A DNA stretch of 64,000 bases from Pseudoclavibacter endophyticus (GTDB taxonomy: Bacteria > Actinomycetota > Actinomycetes > Actinomycetales > Microbacteriaceae): positions 806,001 through 870,000 of the forward strand of contig NZ_WBJY01000001.1 in the NCBI RefSeq assembly GCF_008831085.1. The letters are read 5' to 3'. This document shows, in pieces, positions 25,608 through 35,000 of this stretch. The first letter of the stretch is position 1. Each line of letters starts with the position of its first letter. Below the pieces are notes generated by a model. The model worked only from the letters and a program-made list of their open reading frames with translations, was not told where the DNA came from and ran no database searches. A program made the translations under genes and the position numbers.

Positions 25608-27851
25608 GTGCTCACGATCGCCGCATCAGCCCGTGACGCCGACCCCGCCGAGATGGACGACATCCAGGCCGCGCTCGACGCGCGCCACGGTGTCGTGCTC
25701 GCATCGGGCGTCGAGTACCCGGGGCGGTACACGCGATGGGACATTGGCTTCGTCGACCCGCCGCTCATGCTCGAGGGGCGCGGTTTCCGCATGCGGATGC
25801 GCGCGCTCACCCCTCGGGGCGTGGTGCCGTTCGTGGCCTTCCGGCGTGCGCTCGAGGCGCTCGAGGGCGTGACGGTCACCGAGACCGAGCACATCGACGG
25901 CGCGGAGTTGCCGGAGGTCGCCATCGAGGTCGCCTCGCAGCGCGACGAGCTGCTCCCAGAGGAGCAGCGCACACGCCGGCGCTCGACCTTCTCGGTGCTG
26001 CGCGCGCTCATCGACGTGCTGCCCGACGACGCGCCCCATCTCGGCCTGTACGGGGCGTTCGGCTACGACCTCGTGCGGCAGATCGAGGCCCTGCGCGAGC
26101 CGGAGGCCGCAACGCACGCGCACGACACCGCGACCCAGGCGCTCGGCCAGCGCGACCTCACCGTGTACCTGCCCGATTCGGTGCTGGCGGTCGACCGGCA
26201 GCGTGGGGATGCCCGCAGGTACGACTTCGACTTCAGCGTCGACGACGGCATCGGCGGGGTGGCGACGACGACGGGTGCAGCGCGCACCGAGACGCGCGCG
26301 CCGTACGCACCCCCGGCATCCGGCATCGCGCCGTGGCGCGATCACGAGCCGGGCGAGTACGCGGCGCTCGTTCGCGCGGCCAAGGCCTCGTTCGCCCGCG
26401 GCGATCTGTTCGAGGTCGTGCCGGGCCAGGCGTTCCGGCGGCCCCTCCGTGCGACACCGGCCGCCCTCTTCGCACACCTCAAGCGCGTCAACCCCGCCCC
26501 GTACGGCGCGTTCATGAATCTCGGCGGCAACGAGTTCCTCGTCTCGGCCAGCCCCGAGATGTTCGTGCGCGTCAACGGGAAGCGCGTCGAGACCGTGCCG
26601 ATCTCCGGCACGATCGCCCGTGGCAAGGATGCGATCGAAGACGCCGACCGCATCCTCGAGCTGCTCAACAGCAAGAAGGACGCCTCGGAGCTCACGATGT
26701 GCACCGACGTCGACCGCAACGACAAGTCGCGCGTGTGCGTGCCGGGGTCGGTGCGCATCATCGGCCGCCGCCAGGTCGAGCTCTACTCGAAGGTGATCCA
26801 CACGGTCGACCACGTCGAGGGCGAGTTGCGCCACGACATGGACGGCCTCGACGCGTTCGCCACGCACATGTGGGCGGTGACGGTCACGGGCGCGCCCAAG
26901 ATCTGGGCCATGCGCTTCATCGACGAGCACGAGCGCTCGCCGCGCGCCTGGTACGGCGGCGCGCTCGGCGTGCTGCTCGCGAACGGCGACGTCAACACGG
27001 GGCTGACGATCCGCACCGCCATGATCCGCGACGGGGTCGCCGAGGTCCGCGCGGGCGGCACGCTGCTCATCGACTCGGTGCCAGAGGACGAGGAGCGGGA
27101 GACCGAGATGAAGGCCTCTGCGCTGCTCGAGGCGATCGAGGAGACGGGCCGGGCAGCCGCGGCGGAGGCTCCGGGGCGCGATGTCGCGGGCCCGCGCCGC
27201 CACGAGCCTGCCGGGATGCAGGCGGAACCCGCCCCGACCGGGTCGGGCCACCGCATCCTCTTCCTCGACCACGAGGACTCGTTCGTGCACACGCTCGCGG
27301 GCTACATGCAGGAGACGGGCGCCGAGGTGCGCACGGTGCGCGTGCCGCTCGGCGGCGTCGCCCCAGAGGCACTGCGGGCCGAGCTCGACGACTTCGCGCC
27401 GACCCTCGTGGTCATGTCGCCCGGGCCAGGCTCGCCGACCGACTTCCGGTCGGGCGACCTGCTCGACGAGGTCGTCGGCCGCGACCTTCCCGTCTTCGGC
27501 GTCTGCCTCGGTCACCAGGCGATCGGCGAGTACTTCGGCGGATCGCTCGGGCAGCTCGGCTACCCCCTGCACGGGCAGGAACGCACGGTTCGCGTCGTCG
27601 AGCGTGGCTTCCTCGACGGATTGCCCGAGGAATTCGTGACCGGCCGCTATCACTCGCTGTACATCGACCCGCAGGAGTTTCCCGACGACCTCGTTCTCAT
27701 CGCGAGCGATGACGACGGCATCCCCATGGCGATTCAGCACCGCACGAAGCCGATCTTCGCGGTGCAGTTCCACCCCGAGAGCCTCATGACGCTGCGGGAT
27801 TCAGCGGGCAAGCGCATCATCGAGGCGGTGCTCGAGCGCCTCCCGCGGTAG
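25608..27851 (+). CDS. trpEG: Anthranilate synthase, fused TrpE-TrpG
   Basis: Protein of 747 residues from GTG 25608 (AGGAAGG 8 nt upstream). The N-terminal part contains GVVLASGVEYPGRYTRWDIG, typical of the TrpE(G) fusion family. The chorismate-binding domain at about 235-520 includes FMNLGGNEFLVSASPEMFVR, SGTIARGKDAIEDADR, TDVDRNDKSRVC and VTGAPKIWAMRFIDEHE. The glutamine amidotransferase domain at about 545-745 has VMSPGPGSPTDF, VFGVCLGHQAIGEYFGGSLG (catalytic Cys near 632) and FAVQFHPESL (His near 721). It makes anthranilate from chorismate and glutamine, the first step to tryptophan. A PhzE-type aminodeoxyisochorismate synthase is the main alternative, but the N-terminus favours TrpEG. 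No other trp gene adjoins. Confidence 0.85.
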   Translation: MLTIAASARDADPAEMDDIQAALDARHGVVLASGVEYPGRYTRWDIGFVDPPLMLEGRGFRMRMRALTPRGVVPFVAFRRALEALEGVTVTETEHIDGAELPEVAIEVASQRDELLPEEQRTRRRSTFSVLRALIDVLPDDAPHLGLYGAFGYDLVRQIEALREPEAATHAHDTATQALGQRDLTVYLPDSVLAVDRQRGDARRYDFDFSVDDGIGGVATTTGAARTETRAPYAPPASGIAPWRDHEPGEYAALVRAAKASFARGDLFEVVPGQAFRRPLRATPAALFAHLKRVNPAPYGAFMNLGGNEFLVSASPEMFVRVNGKRVETVPISGTIARGKDAIEDADRILELLNSKKDASELTMCTDVDRNDKSRVCVPGSVRIIGRRQVELYSKVIHTVDHVEGELRHDMDGLDAFATHMWAVTVTGAPKIWAMRFIDEHERSPRAWYGGALGVLLANGDVNTGLTIRTAMIRDGVAEVRAGGTLLIDSVPEDEERETEMKASALLEAIEETGRAAAAEAPGRDVAGPRRHEPAGMQAEPAPTGSGHRILFLDHEDSFVHTLAGYMQETGAEVRTVRVPLGGVAPEALRAELDDFAPTLVVMSPGPGSPTDFRSGDLLDEVVGRDLPVFGVCLGHQAIGEYFGGSLGQLGYPLHGQERTVRVVERGFLDGLPEEFVTGRYHSLYIDPQEFPDDLVLIASDDDGIPMAIQHRTKPIFAVQFHPESLMTLRDSAGKRIIEAVLERLPR

Positions 27852-27862
27852 TGCTCGGGAGC

Positions 27863-27892
27863 GTTCGTTCAGGGAGCGATCAGCGAACGAAC
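27863..27892 (+). terminator. Inverted repeat after trpEG
   Basis: GTTCGTTC at 27863-27870 and GAACGAAC at 27885-27892, 14-nt spacer, 12 nt after the trpEG stop. Short for a terminator; a regulator site for the next gene is possible. Confidence 0.35.
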
Positions 27893-27927
27893 ACCGACTC
27901 TGGTTCTGGCGGCCGTCCAAGACCGCG

Positions 27928-27933
27928 TACGGT
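27928..27933 (+). promoter_or_regulatory. -10 box of probable leaderless DEAD-box gene promoter
   Basis: TACGGT ends 7 nt before ATG 27941. A weak TTCTGG at 27904-27909 could be the -35 box (18-nt spacer). Confidence 0.4.
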
Positions 27934-27940
27934 GGTGTCT

Positions 27941-30196
27941 ATGACGCTTCCTGAAGAGGGCCGTCCGAGCGAGGCGCAATCCGCCGACGCCGACGCCCAG
28001 GACCACTCGGCCGCGACTCCGGCCGCCGGGTCAGATAACCCATTGACCGCATCCGAACCCGCCGCGACCGGAACGAACGAGGTCGCCGAAGCACCGAGCG
28101 ACGGCCCGGACGAGGTCCCCGCGGAGGCGCTCGATGAGACGCCGACGGGGCCGACGTTCGCCGACCTCGGCCTCTCGGCGCCCATCGTGGCGGCCCTCAC
28201 CGAGATCGGCTACGAGACGCCTTCGCAGATCCAGGCCGCCACGATCCCGACGCTCCTCGCGGGTCGAGATGTCGTCGGCCTCGCCCAGACGGGAACGGGC
28301 AAGACCGCCGCGTTCGCGCTGCCCGTACTCGATCGCATCGACGTGCGCGGAGCCACGCCGCAGGCGCTCGTGCTCTCGCCGACCCGCGAGCTCGCGCTGC
28401 AGGTGTGCGAGGCCTTCGAGCGATACGCCTCGCACCTCGGCGGCGTGCATGTGCTGCCCGTCTACGGCGGTCAGGGCTATGGCCCGCAGCTGCAGGCGCT
28501 CCGGCGCGGCGTCCACGTCGTCGTCGGCACGCCCGGCCGCGTGATCGACCACATCGAGAAGGGCACGCTCGACCTGTCGGGCATCACGCACCTCGTGCTC
28601 GACGAGGCCGACGAGATGCTCAAGATGGGCTTCGCCGAGGATGTCGAGCAGATCCTCGCCTCGACGCCCGACACGAAACAGGTCGCCCTTTTCTCGGCGA
28701 CCATGCCGTCGTTCATCCGCCGCGTGTCGCAGCAGTACCTCAACGACCCGGCGGAGATCGTCGTCAAGTCGAAAACGAAGACCGCCACGAACATCGCGCA
28801 GCGCTACCTGCTCGTGTCGTACGCGCAGAAGGTCGACGCGCTCACCCGCATCCTCGAGGTCGAGACCTTCGACGGCATGATCGTGTTCGTTCGCACGAAG
28901 AACGAGACCGAGCAGCTCGCCGAGCGCCTGAGGGCCCGTGGATTCGCCGCGCAGGCCATCAACGGCGACGTGCAGCAGGCGCAGCGCGAGCGCACGGTCG
29001 GGCAGCTGAAGTCGGGCGACATCGACATTCTCGTCGCCACGGACGTCGCCGCCCGCGGTCTCGACGTCGAGCGCGTCAGCCACGTCATCAACTTCGACAT
29101 CCCCGGCGACCCCGAGTCGTACGTGCACCGCATCGGCCGCACGGGCCGGGCGGGACGCAGCGGCGACTCGATCAGCTTCGTGACGCCGCGCGAGCGCCGC
29201 CACCTCGCGACGATCGAGCGCACGACGAAGCAATCGATGACGCAGATGCAGCTGCCGACGATCGAGGACGTCAATGTGACGCGCCTGACGCGCTTCGACG
29301 ACGCGATCACGGCGGCGCTGTCGCAGCAGGGCCGAATCGACGAGTTCCGCGACATCATCAACCACTACGTGCGACACCACGACGTGCCGGAGGGCGACGT
29401 GGCGGCGGCCATCGCCGTCATGGCGCAGGGCGACCAGCCGCTGCTGCTCGGGCCGGAAGACGAGATCCGCAACGCTCCGTCGCGCGATCGCGACGGTGCC
29501 CGTGGCGACCGGGATGCTCGGGATGCTCGAGGCGGTCGTGAGCGCGGGCAGCGCGACACCCCGCAGGGCCTTGCCCCGTACCGCATCGAGGTCGGCAAGC
29601 GCGACCACATCGGACCGGGCCAGATCGTCGGCGCGCTCGCGAACGAGGGCGGGCTGACGCGCGAGCAGTTCGGGGCGATCCGCGTGTTCCCGGCGTTCTC
29701 CATCGTCGAGCTGCCGGCCGACCTTCCGAGGGGGGTCACCGACCGCCTCGCGAGCACGCGCATCGCGGGTCGCGAGATCGATCTGAAGCCCGATCGGCGC
29801 GGCGGCCGCAGTGGATCGCAGGACGACCGCGGCGGCCGCGGCGGGGCTCGCGACGACCGCGGCGGCCGCGGCGGCTACCGCGACGATCGCGGCGGCTACC
29901 GCGACGATCGCGGTGGGCGCGGCGGTGACCGCGACGATCGTGGCGGCTACCGGGGACGTGGCGACGACCGGGACAACCGCGGCTACCGCGACCGCGAGCA
30001 CCAGGGTCAGCGTCGCGACGGGGACGACCGCGGCGGCTACCGCAACCGCGATGATCGGGGCCCCCGCCGTGACGAGGGCGACCGCGGCGGCGACCGCGAC
30101 CGGGACTCGCGCAGCGATCAGGGCGGCGGCGACGGGCCGAACGGACGCAAGCCGCGCTGGAACAGCACCGACCACCGCACCCGCCGCACCGACTGA
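27941..30196 (+). CDS. DEAD-box ATP-dependent RNA helicase (DeaD/CsdA type) with RNA-binding domain and RGG tail
   Basis: Protein of 751 residues. An acidic N-terminal extension (60 residues) precedes the helicase core, with motifs Q (SQIQAATIPTLL), I (AQTGTGKT, about 115), Ia (PTRELALQV), II (LDEADEM), III (SAT), IV-VI (IVFVRTKNETEQL, ATDVAARGLDVERV, YVHRIGRTGRAGRSG). A DbpA-type RNA-binding domain follows at about 540-620 (YRIEVGKRDHIGPGQIVGAL). The last 130 residues are arginine/glycine/aspartate repeats. It likely remodels RNA in ribosome assembly and cold adaptation. Confidence 0.92.
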   Translation: MTLPEEGRPSEAQSADADAQDHSAATPAAGSDNPLTASEPAATGTNEVAEAPSDGPDEVPAEALDETPTGPTFADLGLSAPIVAALTEIGYETPSQIQAATIPTLLAGRDVVGLAQTGTGKTAAFALPVLDRIDVRGATPQALVLSPTRELALQVCEAFERYASHLGGVHVLPVYGGQGYGPQLQALRRGVHVVVGTPGRVIDHIEKGTLDLSGITHLVLDEADEMLKMGFAEDVEQILASTPDTKQVALFSATMPSFIRRVSQQYLNDPAEIVVKSKTKTATNIAQRYLLVSYAQKVDALTRILEVETFDGMIVFVRTKNETEQLAERLRARGFAAQAINGDVQQAQRERTVGQLKSGDIDILVATDVAARGLDVERVSHVINFDIPGDPESYVHRIGRTGRAGRSGDSISFVTPRERRHLATIERTTKQSMTQMQLPTIEDVNVTRLTRFDDAITAALSQQGRIDEFRDIINHYVRHHDVPEGDVAAAIAVMAQGDQPLLLGPEDEIRNAPSRDRDGARGDRDARDARGGRERGQRDTPQGLAPYRIEVGKRDHIGPGQIVGALANEGGLTREQFGAIRVFPAFSIVELPADLPRGVTDRLASTRIAGREIDLKPDRRGGRSGSQDDRGGRGGARDDRGGRGGYRDDRGGYRDDRGGRGGDRDDRGGYRGRGDDRDNRGYRDREHQGQRRDGDDRGGYRNRDDRGPRRDEGDRGGDRDRDSRSDQGGGDGPNGRKPRWNSTDHRTRRTD
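29790..30130 (+). repeat. RDDRGG-type low-complexity repeats
   Basis: Degenerate repeats of a 12-24-nt unit (GACGACCGCGGCGGC/TAC...) encode RDDRGG, RGGYRDDRGG and variants in the C-terminal tail of the DEAD-box protein. Such RGG/RD tails bind RNA and can drive condensate formation. Confidence 0.8.
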
Positions 30197-30270
30197 GCCG
30201 AGTCCGCGGGACGCCTCCCGAGCAGCCGGTGACGGTTGCCGGGTGGACCCGCACTGCTCGGCCGCCGAGC

Positions 30271-30298
30271 TTGCGTGCGGGCCGGCAGCGAGTACGCT
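30271..30298 (+). promoter_or_regulatory. Candidate promoter for the MFS gene
   Basis: TTGCGT (30271-30276) and TACGCT (30293-30298) with a 16-nt spacer, 183 nt upstream of ATG 30482. Apart from this and a short palindrome at 30463-30475, nothing else is recognised between the two genes. Confidence 0.45.
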
Positions 30299-30462
30299 GG
30301 GCGGCGGCCGGGCGTCTCGCTCTGCCCCCGGCGTGCCGGTACGCACGAAGTCGCGCCAGGTCATGGCGCCCGCGGCCGGCGGCCGCCTCGCGTGAACGGA
30401 TATCGCCACGGCGCCGTTTCGCGTGTGCGGGCCGCCACGAGCCACGGGCCACCTCGGCGCGC

Positions 30463-30475
30463 CGTTCCAGGAACG
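30463..30475. promoter_or_regulatory. 13-bp palindrome over the MFS ribosome binding site
   Basis: CGTTCC-A-GGAACG is perfectly symmetric and contains AGGAA, the likely ribosome binding site of the MFS gene. It could be an operator or a small RNA hairpin that hides the site. Confidence 0.35.
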
Positions 30476-30481
30476 CGCTCC

Positions 30482-31831
30482 ATGAACGCTCGCTCGCACC
30501 TCGCCCCGGCCGGCGCCGCGGCTCCGCACGGACGCCTGCCAATGGCGGCGCTCGTCGCGCTCGCCTGCTCGACATTCATCTCCGTGACGATCGAGATGCT
30601 GCCGACCGGCCTCATGCACCGCATGGCACCCGACCTCGGCGTCTCGAACGCCGCCATCGGCATGCTCATGACCGTGTTCGCCTTCACTGTCGTCATCTCG
30701 TCGACGCCCATCACCCATCTGACACGCCGCCTGCCGCGGCACACGGTGCTCGTCGTCGTGCTCACGATCTTCGCGATCGGCTCGATCGGCACCGCACTCG
30801 CACCGACCTACGAGCTCGTCGTGGTGACGCGCATCCTCACGGGCCTGGCCCACGGGGTGTTCTGGGCCGTGGTCGCGAGCTATACGTCGCTCATCGCGCC
30901 GCGGGAGCAGCTGACGAAGGCCATCTCGATCACCCTCGGCGGCGGCTCGGCCGCGTACGTGCTCGGCGTGCCGATCGGCACGTTCCTCGGCGACGCGCTC
31001 GGCTGGCGCATGGCGTTCGGCGGGCTCGCGGTGCTCGCGCTGCTCGTCGCCGTGACGCTCTGGCTGCTGCTGCCCCGCGTCGACCACCTCGCGCTCCAGC
31101 AGGCCCGCACCGCGCCGCAGCAGGTGCAACAACCCGCGATCGAGCTCGAGTTGCAGCCCGCGCCGACGGGCCCCATCGCGATTCAGACGGAGTACGGCAC
31201 CGGGACTGTCGAGCCGTCGCCGGCATCCGGCGCCCGTGCCGAACCGGCCCAGTCGCTGGCTCGCGTCGCGATGATCTGCGTGCTCACGTTCACGATCATG
31301 CTCGCGCAGTACGCGGCCTACTCATACATCTCGCCCTTTGTGATCGACGAGATCGGCATCGGCGCAGGCGTGCTCGCGTTCGTGCTGTTCGGCTACGGCA
31401 TCGCGAGCGCTCTCGGCACACTCTTGACGGGCATGCTGTTTCAGGAGCGGCGCACGACCGGGTTCCTCATCACCTTCGCGCTCATGTTCGGCGGTGTCGC
31501 GATCCTGGCCTTCGCGCCGCCGACGTGGCTCGCGATCGCGGCGCTCGTGGTGTGGGGGATCGGCATGGGATTCATGCCGCCTCTCCTGCAGACGACCCTC
31601 CTGCTCGTCGCGCCGCGACGCCTCCGCGACGTGTCGTCGGCCCTCTACACGTCGGGCTTCAACCTCGGCATCGGCAGCGGTGCGCTCGTCGGCGGCTGGA
31701 TCCTCGAGGGGCTCGGCCTCGGCTACATCATGCCGTTCTTCCTCGTCGTCATCGCGATCGGCTTCGCCGGGTGGGCGTCGGTGATGGTGCGCCGTCGGCG
31801 GGCCGTCGCGCGCGGTACCGCGATCGGCTGA
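30482..31831 (+). CDS. MFS transporter, DHA1 family (AraJ/sugar-efflux-like)
   Basis: Protein of 449 residues from ATG 30482. Twelve hydrophobic segments occur in two halves separated by a 60-residue hydrophilic linker (residues 205-260). The family features FISVTIEMLPTGLMHRMAPD and THLTRRLPRHTVLVVVLTIF (motif A-like) resemble AraJ/NepI/SotB-type drug, purine or sugar effluxers. It exports small molecules by proton antiport across the inner membrane. The substrate is unknown. It stands alone with its own promoter. Confidence 0.87.
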   Translation: MNARSHLAPAGAAAPHGRLPMAALVALACSTFISVTIEMLPTGLMHRMAPDLGVSNAAIGMLMTVFAFTVVISSTPITHLTRRLPRHTVLVVVLTIFAIGSIGTALAPTYELVVVTRILTGLAHGVFWAVVASYTSLIAPREQLTKAISITLGGGSAAYVLGVPIGTFLGDALGWRMAFGGLAVLALLVAVTLWLLLPRVDHLALQQARTAPQQVQQPAIELELQPAPTGPIAIQTEYGTGTVEPSPASGARAEPAQSLARVAMICVLTFTIMLAQYAAYSYISPFVIDEIGIGAGVLAFVLFGYGIASALGTLLTGMLFQERRTTGFLITFALMFGGVAILAFAPPTWLAIAALVVWGIGMGFMPPLLQTTLLLVAPRRLRDVSSALYTSGFNLGIGSGALVGGWILEGLGLGYIMPFFLVVIAIGFAGWASVMVRRRRAVARGTAIG

Positions 31832-32038
31832 GCGATCCGATCGAGATGCGCCGACTCGGTCCGCAGAGCGCGCCGGATGGGTATCTGTCACCCTGATTGG
31901 TCACAGCTTCCGCGGACGCTCGGGTTGACCTCCTGTTGAACCCCGGCGTGACACGACAGACTTGGCTGCAGGCGACCGCGACCGCGGCCGAGTTCGGACC
32001 GCCGGGCCGCGGGGCCGGAATCACGAGAGCGAGGGTCG

Positions 32039-35000
32039 ATGCGACACGATGAGCGAGCGAACGCCGCGCCAGTCGACGCCGCCGAGCTGCACGCCCTCAT
32101 TCCCGACGTCGCCGAGCAGGTGCGTGACTGGCTGCGGCGCGCCGAGGACGAGCAGCCAGAGGCCGCCGCGCAGCGCCTCGGTGAACTGCTGCGGGAGCCC
32201 GGCGGCCTCGACTTCGCCGTGCGCTTCGTCGACGGCGTCATCAGGCCCGACGACCAGGCGGTCGCCGCCCGCAACCTGCATGCGCTCGTGAAGGGCACAC
32301 CGCAGTTCCTGCCGCGCGTCGTGCGCGGGCTCGCCGGTGTCGGCGGCCGCGTGTCCTCCGCGGCGCCGGGAGTCGTCGTCCCCGCGGCGCGCCGTGTGCT
32401 GCGCGCCCTCGTCGGCCACCTCGTCGTCGAGGCGACCCCGAGGCGGCTCGGTCGCGCAATCGGCGGCCTCACGCGCGACGGCGCTCGCCTCAACCTCCAT
32501 CTGCTGGGCGAGGACGTGCTCGGCGACCGCTGGGCGCAGCGCCGCCGCGACGGCACGATCGAGCTGCTGCGCCGCGACGACGTCGACTGCGTCTCCATCA
32601 AGGTCTCCGCCGTCATCGCGCCGCACCAGCCGTGGGGATTCGAGGATGCCGTGGAGCGCATCGTCGACCGGCTGCTGCCGCTCTACCGGGTCGCGGCCGC
32701 GAGCTCGCCGGCCAAACTCGTCAACCTCGACATGGAGTCGTACCGGGACCTCGAGTTGACGATCGCCGTGTTCACTCGGCTGCTCGACCGCCCCGAGTTC
32801 GCGCAGCTGACGGCGGGAATCGCGCTGCAGGCGTACGTGCCGGATGCCGCGGGCGCCATGGCGCGCCTGCAGGCCTGGGCGGCCGCTCGCGTCGAGCGCG
32901 GGGGCGCGCCCGTTCGCGTGCGCCTCGTCAAAGGCGCGAATCTCCCAATGGAACGTGTCGACGCCGAGGTGCACGGGTGGCCGCTCGCGACGTTCGGCAC
33001 CAAGGCCGAGACCGACGCGAGCTTCCGGCGGATCCTCGCCTGGTCGCTGACGCCGGACCGGACGCGCAACGTGCGCATCGGAGTCGCGAGCCACAATCTG
33101 TTCGACGTGGCCCTCGCCTGGCACCTCGCCCGTCGACGCGGCGTCGACGACGCCGTCGAGTTCGAGATGTTGCTCGGCATGGCGCAGCGTCAGGCGGAGG
33201 TCGTGCGCCGAGACGTCGGTGGCCTGCTGCTCTACACGCCCGTCGTGGCGCCCGACGAGTTCGACGCGGCGATCGCCTACCTTGTGCGTCGCCTCGATGA
33301 GGCCTCTGGCGCTGACAACGTGCTGTCCGTCGCCGACGACCTCGGCCGCGACGAGTCGCTGTTCGAGCGCGAGCTGCGGCGGTTCGAGGCCTCGATCGAC
33401 AGCCTCGCCGACGCACCCGCGGGTGCCGGTCGCATGCAGGACCGCGCCCAGGGGGCCGACCCGCTCCCGGCCTCGACGTTCGTGCCGGCTCCCGACTCCG
33501 ACCCGTCGCTCGTCGCGAACCAGGCATGGGCCGCGACGATCCGCGAACGGGCCCGAGAACTCGGAGAGCTCGACTCGGACGGGGAAGCGCCGCGTCGAGT
33601 CGCGCCGGGCGCTGAGACGGTCGCGGCGAACACCGTGACCACCCGCGAGGAACTCGAGGAGCGCATCCGCACCGCGCGTGACGCCGGCGGCGAGTGGCGC
33701 GAGCTCGACTGGGGCGACCGGGCGGACGTGCTGCGCCGGGCTGGCGACGCAATCGAGCGCCGCCGAGCCGAGCTGATCGAGATCATGATCGCCGAGGCCG
33801 GCAAGACCTTCGACCAGGCCGACCCGGAGGTGAGCGAGGCCGCCGACTTCGCGCGTCGCTACGCCGAGCTCGCCAGCGACCTCGGCACCGTCGACGGCGC
33901 GATCGCACGGCCCGCGCGGCTCATCGCGGTGACGCCGCCCTGGAACTTCCCGGTCGCCATCCCCGCCGGCTCGACGCTCGCGAGCCTCGCCGCCGGCTCG
34001 GCCGTCATCGTGAAACCCGCACGCGCGACGGCGAGGTGTGCGGCCGTCGTGGTCGAGGCGCTGTGGGAGGCGGGCGTGCCGCGAGCGGCCCTGCAGTTCG
34101 TGCGCTTCGCCGACCGGTCCCTGCAGCAGCGGTTGATCGCGTCACCGGCCGTTGAGCGGGTCGTGCTGACCGGTGGGTACGACACCGCCGAGGCGATGCT
34201 CAGAGTTCGTCCCGATCTGCCGTTGCTCGCCGAGACGAGCGGCAAGAACGCGATCATCGTGACGCCGAGCGCCGACCTCGACCTCGCAGTGCGCGACATC
34301 GTGGCGAGCGCCTTCGGCCATGCCGGCCAGAAGTGCTCGGCGGCGTCGCTCGTGGTGCTGGTCGGCTCGATGGCCCGATCGCGGCGGCTTCGCGATCAGC
34401 TGCGTGATGCCGTCTCGTCGCTCCGGGTCGGGCCGGTGACCGACGCGTCGAGCCAAATCGGTCCCGTCATCGCGCCCGCGGAGGGCAAGCTGCTGCGAGC
34501 GCTCACCGAGCTCGACGGCGACGAACGCTGGTTCGTGCAGCCCCGGCGGCTTGACGAGGCGGGAAGGCTGTGGCGCCCCGGCATCCGGGTCGGGGTGCGC
34601 AGGGGCAGCGCCATGCATCGCACCGAGTACTTCGGGCCGGTGCTCGGCATCATGACGGCCGAGACCCTGGATGCCGCGATCGAGCTGGTCAATGAGGTCG
34701 AGTACGGCCTTACGAGCGGGTTGCACTCGCTCGACCCCGACGAGATCACGCAGTGGTGCGACCGAGTTCAGGCGGGAAACCTCTACGTCAACCGCGGCAT
34801 CACGGGCGCCATCGTGCAGCGGCAGCCCTTCGGCGGGTGGAAGCGATCGGCGGTCGGGCCGACGACCAAGGTCGGCGGGCCGAACACCCTGGTGCCGCTC
34901 GTGGACTGGACCCGTGCGGTGGCCCGCGAGGCCGTCGCACCGCCCGGTGACGCGCCGGCCGGCGGCGGCCCGGCCGGCGGCGGCCCAAGCGGCGACCCGG

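Noticed and set aside
28031..31132. 1033-codon minus-strand frame
   Set aside because: Antisense to the DEAD-box and MFS genes; composition is repetitive Val/Ala/Arg without motifs.
31832..32038. Operator palindrome before putA (TGTCACC...GGTCACA)
   Set aside because: The two parts are not reverse complements; only a direct GTCAC repeat remains.
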